In this document: positions 26,253 through 34,608 of the stretch, in pieces
Numbering within the stretch: the first letter of the stretch is position 1
Layout of the letters: each line of letters begins with the position of its first letter
Assembly (NCBI GenBank): GCA_964649515.1
Contig: CAZYPV010000002.1
Span: 1-64,000 of the forward strand
Source: CALKGK01 sp964649515
Lineage (GTDB): Bacteria; Bacteroidota; Bacteroidia; Flavobacteriales_D; Sanyastnellaceae
Direction of reading: 5' to 3'
Length of the DNA stretch: 64,000 nucleotides
Translations under genes and position numbers: made by a program
Notes under the pieces: generated by a model
The model's input: only the letters and a program-made list of their open reading frames with translations
The model's database searches: none
What the model was told of the DNA's origin: nothing

Positions 26253-26267
26253 CCTTTAATTTAAAGG
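26253..26267. promoter_or_regulatory. Palindrome upstream of the universal stress gene, candidate operator
   Basis: CCTTTAA-T-TTAAAGG is a perfect 7-bp inverted repeat around one central base. It is 27 bp from the usp start codon and 190 bp from pheT. It lacks a U tract and its arms are too close to fold as a terminator, so a dimeric repressor or activator site is likelier. Confidence 0.4.
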
Positions 26268-26429
26268 CTTTCTACGAAGGTCCACAATTCAAGCTGCATT
26301 TAAAATGACTTGAATCAGTTCTTTTCCTAACAAAACACAAATTGCGAAGCGAAAATTATCTTGAAATACTGGCCTCTCGATGGTCAAATGCACCAGCAAG
26401 CCCTTCATTCGAAAACGCGCTAAATTCCC

Positions 26430-26437
26430 TACCTTTG
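26430..26437 (+). promoter_or_regulatory. TAnnTTTG promoter box of pheT
   Basis: TACCTTTG is an exact consensus match, 19 bp before the pheT ATG. No TTTG is seen at the -33 position. Confidence 0.6.
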
Positions 26438-26456
26438 ACGGTTCAAATTTGCAGCA

Positions 26457-28895
26457 ATGAAGATTTCTTACTCTTGGTTAAAAAAATGGATTGACACTCC
26501 GCTCAGTGCAGAAGAAATGGCCCCTATCCTCACCGATACCGGTTTAGAAGTAGAAGGCCTTGAAGAAGTTGAAAGGGTAAAAGGAGGCTTCAAAGGCTTG
26601 GTCGTAGGGGAAGTACTCACCTGCGTGCAACACGAAAACGCCGATCGATTGAAGGTTTGTGAGGTGAACATAGGTAGCGATGAGCCCCTACAAATTGTGT
26701 GCGGAGCGCCGAATGTTGCAGCCGGACAAAAAGTTATCGTAGCGACCGTGGGTACGGAACTACACCCTTTAGAAGGAGATGCATTCAAAATCAAAAAAGG
26801 AAAAATCCGAGGTGAAGTTTCCATGGGCATGATTTGCGCCGAGGATGAAATTGGGCTTGGCAAAGGTCATGACGGTATCATGGTGCTCGATGCCCCCGCT
26901 GCCCCAGGAACCAGTGCTGCTAGCTATTTCAATTTGGATTCAGACACCTGTATCGAAATTGGTTTAACCCCAAATAGAACCGATGCCATGTCGCACTTTG
27001 GTGTTGCTCGAGATCTTCATGCGGCTTTATCGCATCAACAAAAACCAAGTGAGCTCAAGCACATCGATGGAACCATCAATCTTGGGAAATTACCTTCTCC
27101 CATTGGAGTATCATCAGATGACCCCGAGCAGTGTCCGAAATACCTCGGTTTATACCTGAGCAATGTGAGTGTTGGGGAGAGTCCGGACTGGCTCAAGCAA
27201 GCATTGAACAGCATTGGTTTGAAACCCATCAACAACATTGTGGACATCACCAACTTCGTGATGCACGACATTGGTCAGCCACTCCACGCTTTCGATGCCG
27301 ATCAACTCCAAGGCAACGTTCGCGTAGGCCATCTGGCTCAAGACACCGCCTTCTTAACCTTGGACGAAATTGAGCGCAAGCTATCTGCTGAAGACCTGAT
27401 GGTGTGTGACGATCGTGGTGGACTTTGCTTGGCCGGAGTTTTTGGCGGGCTGCATTCGGGAGTTAGTGAAAAAACTAAAAACATCTTTTTAGAAAGTGCT
27501 TACTTCAATCCTGTAAGTGTTCGAAAAACAGCGAGAAGACACGGTTTGAACACCGACTCTTCCTTCCGTTTTGAACGCGGTGTAGATCCAGAACTTACGG
27601 AAAAAGCACTGTATCGAGCAGCGAACTTGATTTGTGAGCTCGCAGGTGGAGAAGCGCTACACGCTGTGGCAAGTGCCATTAGCGACGCTCATTTGCCTCA
27701 AAAAGCGAAAATTGAAGTCAACAAGCAGCGCATGGACCGCATGATTGGCATGGACATCCCAATGACCAAGGTAGAATCCATCTTGCAATCGTTAGACATG
27801 CCCATTTTACAGAAAGATGGAGATACTTTTCTTGTGGAGGCTCCTTTGTATCGTGGGGATGTGACTCGAGAAGCCGATGTTCTCGAAGAAATCCTCCGCA
27901 TTTATGGATTCAATGAAGTCCCCTTGCCTGAGCGACTCACATCTACCTTGAGCTACGAGCAAAAACCAAACAGAGAAAAATACAAAGAGCGTCTATCGTC
28001 CATACTCAGTGCCAGGGGAGCGATGGAAATGATGTCCAATTCCCTGAGTTCATCCGCTTACATTGCGCTGATGCCCGACCCAGAAAAAAGTGAGGCCAGT
28101 GTAGTGAAGATGTTAAATCCTCTGAGTTCTGACCTTGAAATTATGCGTCAAACGCTTTTCTTCCAAGGCATGGAGGCCATTCAACGCAATCAAAACCATC
28201 AAAACCCAGACATTTTCGCCTATGAATTTGGACGGGTGTACCACAAGTATGAATCTGGATACGACGAACAAGAACACTTGTCCATATTCATGAGTGGTCA
28301 GCAACGCCAAAGCAATTGGAATAATGCTCAAGATAGCAGTGGATTTGAATACCTCAAAGCCGAAGTGATGGCCATCTTTGAGGTTTTAGGCTGGAGAGAT
28401 CAAATCAAAGAGAAGCCCGGTGAAGTTGCTTTCTGTAGTGAAGGCTTACAACTTCAATTCCGCAAGAAAACCGTTGGTACCTTCGGAAAGGTGAATAAAT
28501 CCATGAGAAAGCACTTCGGTATTCAAAATGAAGTTTGGTGGGCCAACTTGAATTGGGAACTCCTTTTCTCTATGGTGAACAACAAACACCTCAAATCGAG
28601 TGAGATTCTGAAATTTCCTGGTGTAAAACGCGATTTGTCCTTTTTGCTCGATCAGAACATCAGCTTTGCGGACATCCAGAATACTGCCTTCCGCGCAGAG
28701 AGAAAGTTGCTTAAAAAAGTGGGTCTGTTTGACGTTTATGAGGGAGACAAACTGGAAGCAGGGAAAAAGTCATACGCCATCTCTTTGCGACTTCAAGATG
28801 AAGAAAAAACACTGAACGACGCCATCATTGACAAGAGTGTTGAACGCATTCGCACCGCCATTGAAAAAGAACACGGAGCCGTGCTTAGATCATAA
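26457..28895 (+). CDS. pheT: Phenylalanine--tRNA ligase beta subunit
   Basis: The 812-residue beta subunit has, in order, an N-terminal domain, the EMAP/tRNA-binding domain (about 40-155, VVGEVLTCVQHENADRL, QIVCGAPNVAAGQKV), the B3/B4 editing domain (about 210-395, INNIVDITNFVMHDIGQPLHAFD, RFERGVDPELTEKAL), B5 (about 405-475), the catalytic-like core and the C-terminal FDX-ACB anticodon-binding domain (about 715-810, KFPGVKRDLSFLLDQ). It pairs with PheS and edits mischarged Tyr. The length is normal. It heads a transcript with the acyltransferase gene 3 bp downstream. Confidence 0.96.
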   Translation: MKISYSWLKKWIDTPLSAEEMAPILTDTGLEVEGLEEVERVKGGFKGLVVGEVLTCVQHENADRLKVCEVNIGSDEPLQIVCGAPNVAAGQKVIVATVGTELHPLEGDAFKIKKGKIRGEVSMGMICAEDEIGLGKGHDGIMVLDAPAAPGTSAASYFNLDSDTCIEIGLTPNRTDAMSHFGVARDLHAALSHQQKPSELKHIDGTINLGKLPSPIGVSSDDPEQCPKYLGLYLSNVSVGESPDWLKQALNSIGLKPINNIVDITNFVMHDIGQPLHAFDADQLQGNVRVGHLAQDTAFLTLDEIERKLSAEDLMVCDDRGGLCLAGVFGGLHSGVSEKTKNIFLESAYFNPVSVRKTARRHGLNTDSSFRFERGVDPELTEKALYRAANLICELAGGEALHAVASAISDAHLPQKAKIEVNKQRMDRMIGMDIPMTKVESILQSLDMPILQKDGDTFLVEAPLYRGDVTREADVLEEILRIYGFNEVPLPERLTSTLSYEQKPNREKYKERLSSILSARGAMEMMSNSLSSSAYIALMPDPEKSEASVVKMLNPLSSDLEIMRQTLFFQGMEAIQRNQNHQNPDIFAYEFGRVYHKYESGYDEQEHLSIFMSGQQRQSNWNNAQDSSGFEYLKAEVMAIFEVLGWRDQIKEKPGEVAFCSEGLQLQFRKKTVGTFGKVNKSMRKHFGIQNEVWWANLNWELLFSMVNNKHLKSSEILKFPGVKRDLSFLLDQNISFADIQNTAFRAERKLLKKVGLFDVYEGDKLEAGKKSYAISLRLQDEEKTLNDAIIDKSVERIRTAIEKEHGAVLRS

Positions 28896-28898
28896 GCC

Positions 28899-30170
28899 AT
28901 GAAAGTCAAATCGAGGTCGGGATTATACAGCGTACTGTTCCCTTTTGTGTGGATCAGTGCGAAGTTCTTTTATCGAAAATACAAGGTAGAAGGGCTTCAT
29001 CATTTTCCTAAGCGAGGCACGCCTTGCATTGTTGTGAGCAACCACCAAAACGGCTTGATGGATCCCTTAATGTGTTGTCTCAGTGCGCCACGCCAGCTCC
29101 ATTTCCTCACACGTGCAGATGTATTCAAGCCCGGCTTGGCCCAACGTTTTGTAATGGGATTGAACATGCTTCCGGTGTATCGCATGCACGACAAGGTGGA
29201 CAACATGGCCAAGCAGAACGACGCCATCTTCGAGCTTTGCGTAAAGCGCCTCAAAATGGGAGCCGTGATTGCCCTCTTTCCCGAAGGAAACCACGGCAAT
29301 CGGAAGACACTTCGTCCGCTCAAAAAGGGACTAGCTCGACTGGTCTATAAGGCCATCGAGCAAGACCCCAGCATGGAGAACATTCACATTGTTCCCATGG
29401 GAGTTCATTATGAAGACTATGAAGGTTTTCGGAAAGATTGCATCGTGCGCATTGGTGAAGCCATCACCTTAAAGAAGTGGTTGGCCAACCATCCCAACAC
29501 TCCAGCCAGCCACAATGCACTCATGCATGAAGTAAAGCAAGGTCTTCAAGAAGTGGTATTGGACCTCCCCAACAAAGAAGCCTATCCACCATTGAATGCA
29601 TACACCCGGTTTATTGAAGCCAAGGGAGCGAGTTTGGATGAGCTTTTGAACTATCAAAGTGCGTGGACGAAGAGGGGAACGCCAGAGCTCATCGAAGAAT
29701 ACAAATCCATAGAGAAGCTAGCCCAATCCAAGGGAGTGGATTTGGAGCATTATCCTTGGACTCAACAAGTGCCCACATGGAAAAGCCTCTTATTTTTCAC
29801 CTATTTTCCACTCGGTTTATTGGGATGTTTATTGCACGGACTCCCAGCGCTCGTTAGTGCCCAAATTGTGAAAGGCAAGATCAAAGATCCGCATTTTAGC
29901 AGCACCTTCAAACTCACCTTTGGCATGATTCTGATCCCGCTCTACTCCTCGGTAATTGGCCTTTTTGTAGGACTTACACTTGGATGGAAATGGATGCTCG
30001 GCTTCTTGCTCGGTTCGTTTGTCTTGGGTATTTTTGCCGTGTTCTTTTACGATCAAGTTCGTTCACTTCAGCACCGCAGGCAGGAAATTTCCTTGCGTAA
30101 GCAAGAACCCGAGTTGTTCGAAAAGTGGTCAGTTTGGTGTTCAAAAATGGCATTAATCAAAGCAAAATGA
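28899..30170 (+). CDS. PlsC-like 1-acylglycerol-3-phosphate acyltransferase family protein
   Basis: This 423-residue inner-membrane protein has the acyltransferase block I SNHQNGLMDPLM (NHx4D) at about 44-55, block II LTRADVFKPG, and block III FPEGNHGNRKTLRPLKKG at about 127-144. The N-terminal 230 residues are the LPLAT domain. The C-terminal half adds a helical stretch and two hydrophobic segments (about 290-320 and 335-380), making it longer than typical PlsC (about 250). It should acylate lysophosphatidate or a related lipid at the cytoplasmic face. It lies 3 bp after pheT and overlaps the next gene by 4 bp. Confidence 0.85.
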   Translation: MKVKSRSGLYSVLFPFVWISAKFFYRKYKVEGLHHFPKRGTPCIVVSNHQNGLMDPLMCCLSAPRQLHFLTRADVFKPGLAQRFVMGLNMLPVYRMHDKVDNMAKQNDAIFELCVKRLKMGAVIALFPEGNHGNRKTLRPLKKGLARLVYKAIEQDPSMENIHIVPMGVHYEDYEGFRKDCIVRIGEAITLKKWLANHPNTPASHNALMHEVKQGLQEVVLDLPNKEAYPPLNAYTRFIEAKGASLDELLNYQSAWTKRGTPELIEEYKSIEKLAQSKGVDLEHYPWTQQVPTWKSLLFFTYFPLGLLGCLLHGLPALVSAQIVKGKIKDPHFSSTFKLTFGMILIPLYSSVIGLFVGLTLGWKWMLGFLLGSFVLGIFAVFFYDQVRSLQHRRQEISLRKQEPELFEKWSVWCSKMALIKAK

Positions 30171-31234
30171 GTACAAATAGCGCAAGGATAAACGGAATTC
30201 AGCACATTGGCATCGCCGTGCAGGACATGGATGCATCTCTGAAGTATTTCAGGAAGTTCTTTGGGCTTGATATTCCTTTTTTTGATGCCGTTGCCCCGGC
30301 TGACCTCATGATCAATCATACCAATGGAGAGGTGATCACGAAGCGCGCATCCATGATCATGAACCTACAAGGAGGATGCGCTGTAGAAGTTATTCGTCCG
30401 ACCACTTTCGAGCCCAAAAAAGCGGTCTTTGAAAGCGCCTTGGGAGATTTGGGAATTTACATTGCCCTAGTAAAATGCAAGAATCCCAAAGCCATGCGAG
30501 AATACTGTTTGTCCAATGGTGCAAAACAGGTGAGTGAGCTCAAAAAGTTGCCCAATGGCGGAGACACTTTCTGTATTCAAGACCTTGATGGCAATCATTA
30601 CCAATACGTTCAGGGAGAACAGTGGTTCAGTGATCACGGACATCCCTCTGGGGGAATGGCTGGGTGCACCATTGGCGTAAGTTCAGTAGATCAATCGCGT
30701 GCACTGTATTCAGAAATCCTTGGGTATGACGAAGTGGTCTATGACGAAACCAGCACCTTTGAGGATTGGGAACATCTTCCAGGTGGAAACGGCACTTTTC
30801 GTCGAGTATTGCTGAAACAATCCAAACAGCCAGGTGGTGGGTTTGCCCGTGTTACTGGCACTTCTTACATCGAACTGATTGAACGCAAAGAATACACACC
30901 GCGCTATCTCTTCCAAGACCGCATCTGGGCTGATTGTGGTTTCGTTCACCTGGGATTGGACGTTAGAGGGATGTCGGACTTAGGCAAGGCACTTGAAAAA
31001 CAAGGCTTTGGTTTTACATGTGATAGCAATGATGCTCTGGACATGGGAAACACCAAAGTGCACTGCACTTACATCGACGATCCGGATAAGGCTTGGATTG
31101 AATTGATTGAAGTCTATAAAGTTCCCATCATTGAAAAGTGGGGCGTTTATTTGAACGTAGAGAAGCGCGACCCCAATAAACCATTGCCCAATTTCATGCT
31201 CAAGGCATTGCGGTTTTCACGGATAAAAGATTGA
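30167..31234 (+). CDS. VOC-superfamily protein with two glyoxalase/dioxygenase-like domains
   Basis: The 355-residue protein has two vicinal-oxygen-chelate domains. The first starts with IQHIGIAVQDMDASLKYFRKFFGLD and ends at FCIQDLDGNHYQYVQ. The second starts at MAGCTIGVSSVDQSRALYSEILGYD; its C-terminal half contains FVHLGLDVRG and KAWIELIEV, offering His and Glu metal ligands. The size and pairing resemble 4-hydroxyphenylpyruvate dioxygenase-like enzymes, but the HPPD signature is not evident, so I give only the superfamily. The start is ATG 30167, overlapping the previous stop (ATGA). Confidence 0.78.
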   Translation: MSTNSARINGIQHIGIAVQDMDASLKYFRKFFGLDIPFFDAVAPADLMINHTNGEVITKRASMIMNLQGGCAVEVIRPTTFEPKKAVFESALGDLGIYIALVKCKNPKAMREYCLSNGAKQVSELKKLPNGGDTFCIQDLDGNHYQYVQGEQWFSDHGHPSGGMAGCTIGVSSVDQSRALYSEILGYDEVVYDETSTFEDWEHLPGGNGTFRRVLLKQSKQPGGGFARVTGTSYIELIERKEYTPRYLFQDRIWADCGFVHLGLDVRGMSDLGKALEKQGFGFTCDSNDALDMGNTKVHCTYIDDPDKAWIELIEVYKVPIIEKWGVYLNVEKRDPNKPLPNFMLKALRFSRIKD

Positions 31235-31319
31235 TCTGAGAGGCTTGTTTTTATTGGCCTTCTTTCCTTTGGCACATACTTTGGATAGAAGAAGGTGTTA
31301 ACCCTTTAAAAACACGCTT

Positions 31320-32108
31320 ATGAAAACGATCTTCAAGAAAGGCGATCAAAGCATCGCTAAGTTTATCGGCAGCATCACCTTTGCTGCCCTTCTGATCCTT
31401 CTTTCAGGATCTACCGTTTTCGCTGGAAGCGCTGTTCTTCAACTTTCAACCCCACATCATCAAACCGTGGTGGTGGAATTGAACCGACAAAAATATTTCA
31501 GCGATTGCGAAATCACTCTGAGCTCACTTCGAGCGGGTCAGCATCGATTGAAAGTATATACCGAACAAGCTTGCGGACCCCGTCAAGGAAGAGGTCAGCT
31601 ACTGTACAATGGATTCATCACTCTAGAAAACAGGGCAAAAACCATTGCGAGCATTCACCCCAATGGAGGATTGTGCATTGATGAGGTTCTCGCGTTAGGT
31701 CAAACCATGCATCAGCCCCAATACCATAACTACCCTCAGGGGAATCGCGATCGGGTGCGACATCGTTACAATGAAAACCCCAGTGTTTGCCAAAACATGG
31801 GATACACTTCAAACCACGGGATCCGTCCCATGTCGCACGGTGCTTTTGAACAATTGCTCCACAGAATCCAACGCGAAACTTGGAGCGACGACCGAATGGC
31901 AATTGCCAAACAAGCCGTTCGTCAAAAGCAATTGAGCTCCCATCAAGTGAGCGAACTGATGAGGTGTTTTACCTTTGGAGAACATCAACTCGAGCTTGCC
32001 AAATTTGCATACCCACATGTACTCGACCCTCATCGCTATGAAACAGTAGTGGACGAATTGCAATGGAGTAGTCATCGAAGGGAACTTCGAAACTTCATGG
32101 CACGTTAA
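31320..32108 (+). CDS. Exported DUF4476-domain protein
   Basis: This 262-residue protein has a signal peptide (about 1-36, ending STVFAG). A short beta-rich domain (about 38-105) includes VVVELNRQKYF and AGQHRLKVYTEQ. A His/Asn/Arg-rich linker (about 120-165) leads to a C-terminal DUF4476 four-helix domain (about 175-258, RMAIAKQAVRQKQLSSHQV, ELMRCFTFGEHQLELAKFAY). DUF4476 proteins are abundant in Bacteroidota; their function is unknown. A hairpin terminator follows 18 bp after the stop. Confidence 0.82.
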   Translation: MKTIFKKGDQSIAKFIGSITFAALLILLSGSTVFAGSAVLQLSTPHHQTVVVELNRQKYFSDCEITLSSLRAGQHRLKVYTEQACGPRQGRGQLLYNGFITLENRAKTIASIHPNGGLCIDEVLALGQTMHQPQYHNYPQGNRDRVRHRYNENPSVCQNMGYTSNHGIRPMSHGAFEQLLHRIQRETWSDDRMAIAKQAVRQKQLSSHQVSELMRCFTFGEHQLELAKFAYPHVLDPHRYETVVDELQWSSHRRELRNFMAR

Positions 32109-32126
32109 GTACAACAGCGCATGATC

Positions 32127-32163
32127 AAAGAGCCAGTCAACAATCATTGACTGGCTCTTTTTA
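32127..32163 (+). terminator. Intrinsic terminator after the DUF4476 gene
   Basis: A 13-bp perfect stem (32127-32139 with 32148-32160), 8-nt loop, and a short T run. Confidence 0.85.
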
Positions 32164-32231
32164 TTGGAGTACCTTCCCACAGCAAAAGGAGCCTAAGTTA
32201 AAATAGGCACTCTTGTTAAGAAACACTTAAC

Positions 32232-32260
32232 TTTGGCTTAAAGTGGTGCGGGTAGCTTTG
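32232..32260 (+). promoter_or_regulatory. Promoter of the PhoB/PhoR-type pair
   Basis: TTTG (32232-32235) and TAGCTTTG (32253-32260) are both exact consensus elements with a 17-bp spacer. The -7 box is 20 bp before the ATG at 32281. A second -7-type match, TAACTTTG, overlaps the -33 element at 32228-32235. Confidence 0.65.
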
Positions 32261-32280
32261 CATCACAATAGAACAGACGC

Positions 32281-32799
32281 ATGAGCACGCAAAAAATATT
32301 ATTGGTTGATGACGAGCAGGACATTCTAGACCTGATCAAGTACAACTTAGAAAAAGAGGACTTTGAGGTACAAACGTGCAACAATGGAAAAGAAGCCATT
32401 GATTTGGCGTTGAAATTCCAGCCAGATCTCATCCTCTTGGATGTGATGATGCCTCGAATGGACGGGATGGAAACCTGTCTTCAAATCCGTGAAAACAAGC
32501 AGCTTGAAAATGTCATCATTGCCTTCTTAACCGCAAGGGGTGAAGATTACAGCCAAATCGCTGGTTTTGACGCTGGNNNNNNNNNNNNNNNNNNNNNNNN
32601 NNNNNNNNNNNNNNNNNNNNNNNNNNNNNNNNNNNNNNNNNNNNNNNNNNNNNNNNNNNNNNNNNNNNNNNNNNNNTGGGGGAACGACGTAATTGTTGGT
32701 GATCGTACTATCGACGTACACATCCGTAAATTGCGTGAAAAACTGGGCGACAATTTTTTCAAAACCGTAAAGGGAGTCGGCTATAAATTTGAAGAATAA
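32281..32799 (+). CDS. OmpR/PhoB-type response regulator, interrupted by assembly gap
   Basis: The receiver domain is complete to about residue 98: LLVDDEQDILDLI, phospho-acceptor Asp54 in LLDVMMPRMDGME, and FLTARGEDY. Then come 100 N, and after the gap the end of the winged-helix domain (DRTIDVHIRKLREKLG, VKGVGYKF). As written it would be 172 residues; comparison with E. coli PhoB from memory suggests about 85 residues are missing, so the true gap is nearer 256 bp and the kept frame is accidental. The gene is probably intact in the organism. Its stop overlaps the kinase start (TAATG), and the two form a two-component system. Confidence 0.85.
   Translation: MSTQKILLVDDEQDILDLIKYNLEKEDFEVQTCNNGKEAIDLALKFQPDLILLDVMMPRMDGMETCLQIRENKQLENVIIAFLTARGEDYSQIAGFDAXXXXXXXXXXXXXXXXXXXXXXXXXXXXXXXXXXWGNDVIVGDRTIDVHIRKLREKLGDNFFKTVKGVGYKFEE
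32577..32676. other. Assembly gap, 100 N, inside a response regulator gene
   Basis: Exactly 100 N, a placeholder of unknown true length. It removes the end of the receiver domain and most of the DNA-binding domain of the surrounding gene. Confidence 0.99.
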
Positions 32800-33842
32800 T
32801 GGCAGTAAAGACACCGAGGGACGTAGCATTACAAACCTCTGTGATCATTACAATCGTGGTTGGACTGGGCGGCATCGCTTACACATTGATCGATCAGCGT
32901 CCCATCAACTTTTTAGGCACTGTACTTCTATTGGGCGGCACATTTGCTGTGTCCTACCTCACCATCTACTGGTCTGTTGAGAAGTTCATCTATCAAAAAG
33001 TAAAAATCATCTACAAAACCATTCACCGTTTTAAGAGTACCAAAGACTCTCGGCGGGACATTAAAATGAATGAGGATGTGGTGGAGAAAGTCAACCGAGA
33101 TGTATTGGATTGGGCAGAGGGAAAAATTTCAGAAATCACCGCATTGAAGCAAACCGATTCATTTCGGCGCGACTTTATTGGCAATCTTGCCCATGAGTTA
33201 AAAACACCCATTTTCAATATTCAGGGCTATATTTTAACCTTGTTGGAAGGGGCTTTGGAAGATCCTCAAAACAACCGTAAGTTCTTGATGAAGGCTGCTA
33301 AGGGTGTGGACCGCATCACGACTCTTATCGAAGACCTGGACGCCATTACGAAGATTGAAGACGGCAAGTACGACCTCGCCATGGGCCGTTTTGATATTGT
33401 TGAGCTTGCGCTGGAAGTCATTGATTCATTGGAGCAAAGAGCGAAGGGAGCAAACATCCGATTGATCTTAAAAAACCCCAATCAGAAGGCCATCTATGTG
33501 AATGGCGACCGCTCCAAAATTGAGCAAGTGTTAACCAATCTTCTCGTCAACTCCATCAATTATGGGAAACCTGAAGGGAAGTCCATTTTCAGCTTTTACG
33601 ACATGGACGACACCATTTTGGTTGAAGTTGCCGATACGGGAGTGGGGATCAATGAGGAGGATTTGCCTCGAATCTTTGAGCGTTTTTATCGGGTTGATAA
33701 ATCCAGAGCACGCCACGTGGGAGGTAGCGGACTTGGTTTGGCCATTGTGAAACACATCATTGACGCTCACGGACAAACCATCAACGTGCGCAGTACTGCC
33801 GGTGTTGGGTCAACCTTTGCTTTTACTTTGGAAAAGGCCTGA
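32799..33842 (+). CDS. PhoR-like sensor histidine kinase
   Basis: This 347-residue protein has two membrane helices (about 12-30 and 37-58), only a few residues between them, and a HAMP-like linker. The HisKA domain has phospho-acceptor His132 in GNLAHELKTPIFNI, and the HATPase domain follows (EQVLTNLLVNSINYG, VADTGVGINEEDLPRIFERFYRVDKSR, GGSGLGLAIVKHI). It lacks a periplasmic sensing domain. It is translationally coupled to the upstream regulator. Its last 33 bp overlap the convergent MBL-fold gene, an unusually long tail-to-tail overlap. Confidence 0.92.
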   Translation: MAVKTPRDVALQTSVIITIVVGLGGIAYTLIDQRPINFLGTVLLLGGTFAVSYLTIYWSVEKFIYQKVKIIYKTIHRFKSTKDSRRDIKMNEDVVEKVNRDVLDWAEGKISEITALKQTDSFRRDFIGNLAHELKTPIFNIQGYILTLLEGALEDPQNNRKFLMKAAKGVDRITTLIEDLDAITKIEDGKYDLAMGRFDIVELALEVIDSLEQRAKGANIRLILKNPNQKAIYVNGDRSKIEQVLTNLLVNSINYGKPEGKSIFSFYDMDDTILVEVADTGVGINEEDLPRIFERFYRVDKSRARHVGGSGLGLAIVKHIIDAHGQTINVRSTAGVGSTFAFTLEKA

Positions 33843-34487
33843 ACCAAATTCGTTCACAAAAGGATTGCTCTTTTTCTCATTTCCAATCGTAGTCTCATCT
33901 CCGTGACCTGAATACACCAGTGTATCATTGGGCAGGGCATTGTAAAGCTTTTCAATGCTCACGCGCAGCACCTCTTCGCTTCCACCCGGCAAGTCGGTTC
34001 TCCCCACACTTCCTTGAAACAAAACATCCCCTGAGAAAAGCATTCCTTCTTCTTCGAAATAAAATGCGGTGTGACCGGGAGCGTGTCCGGGCACAAAAAT
34101 CACCTTTGCACAGTGCTTGCCCAAACGTATTTCATCTCCTTCTTCTAAGGTGAATTGAACCTTGGGTGGAGCCGTAAAGTTAAGCTGATACATGTGCGCA
34201 GCCCGAGCAGCCATATTGAGGGTGGGTTCATCCAAGGGGTGACACTTCGGGACCAAGGCCAATTTTTGGAAAAGATAATCACACCCAAAAACGTGATCGA
34301 GGTGAGCATGGGTAAGGTAAATGGCTTGTGTTTTTTCTCCATTTTTCTCCAACCACAACAAAACTTCTTCGGCCTCTTGTGCGTTGTACATACCCGGGTC
34401 AATGATCAGGGCATTTCCTTCACCATCACTCACACCATATGTGTTTTCAGAGAAGGGATTAATGCTCCATTTTTGTATTGTTAACAT
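33810..34487 (-). CDS. MBL-fold metallo-hydrolase (glyoxalase II-like)
   Basis: The 225-residue cytoplasmic hydrolase has the metal-binding motif THAHLDHVFG (HxHxDH), then VPGHAPGHTAFYF (His), LFSGDVLF (Asp) and VYSGHGDETTIGNEK (His). That is the full di-metal ligand set. The closest named group is the hydroxyacylglutathione hydrolase or YcbL-type MBL proteins; the substrate is not certain. The last 11 residues lie in the region that overlaps the 3' end of the histidine kinase gene. The family usually ends near NPFV, so this tail may be a local extension. Confidence 0.85.
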   Translation of the reverse strand: MLTIQKWSINPFSENTYGVSDGEGNALIIDPGMYNAQEAEEVLLWLEKNGEKTQAIYLTHAHLDHVFGCDYLFQKLALVPKCHPLDEPTLNMAARAAHMYQLNFTAPPKVQFTLEEGDEIRLGKHCAKVIFVPGHAPGHTAFYFEEEGMLFSGDVLFQGSVGRTDLPGGSEEVLRVSIEKLYNALPNDTLVYSGHGDETTIGNEKKSNPFVNEFGSGLFQSKSKG

Positions 34488-34608
34488 GCTGCCATTTTTA
34501 TTACTTGAACAAAGGTGCTACTTTAAAGCTTGATAGCATAAGTAAATCCAGATTTTTCCCAAGGAGAAGTCCATGTTTTGCTTATCTTTCTGTCCCACTT
34601 TCCACTGC

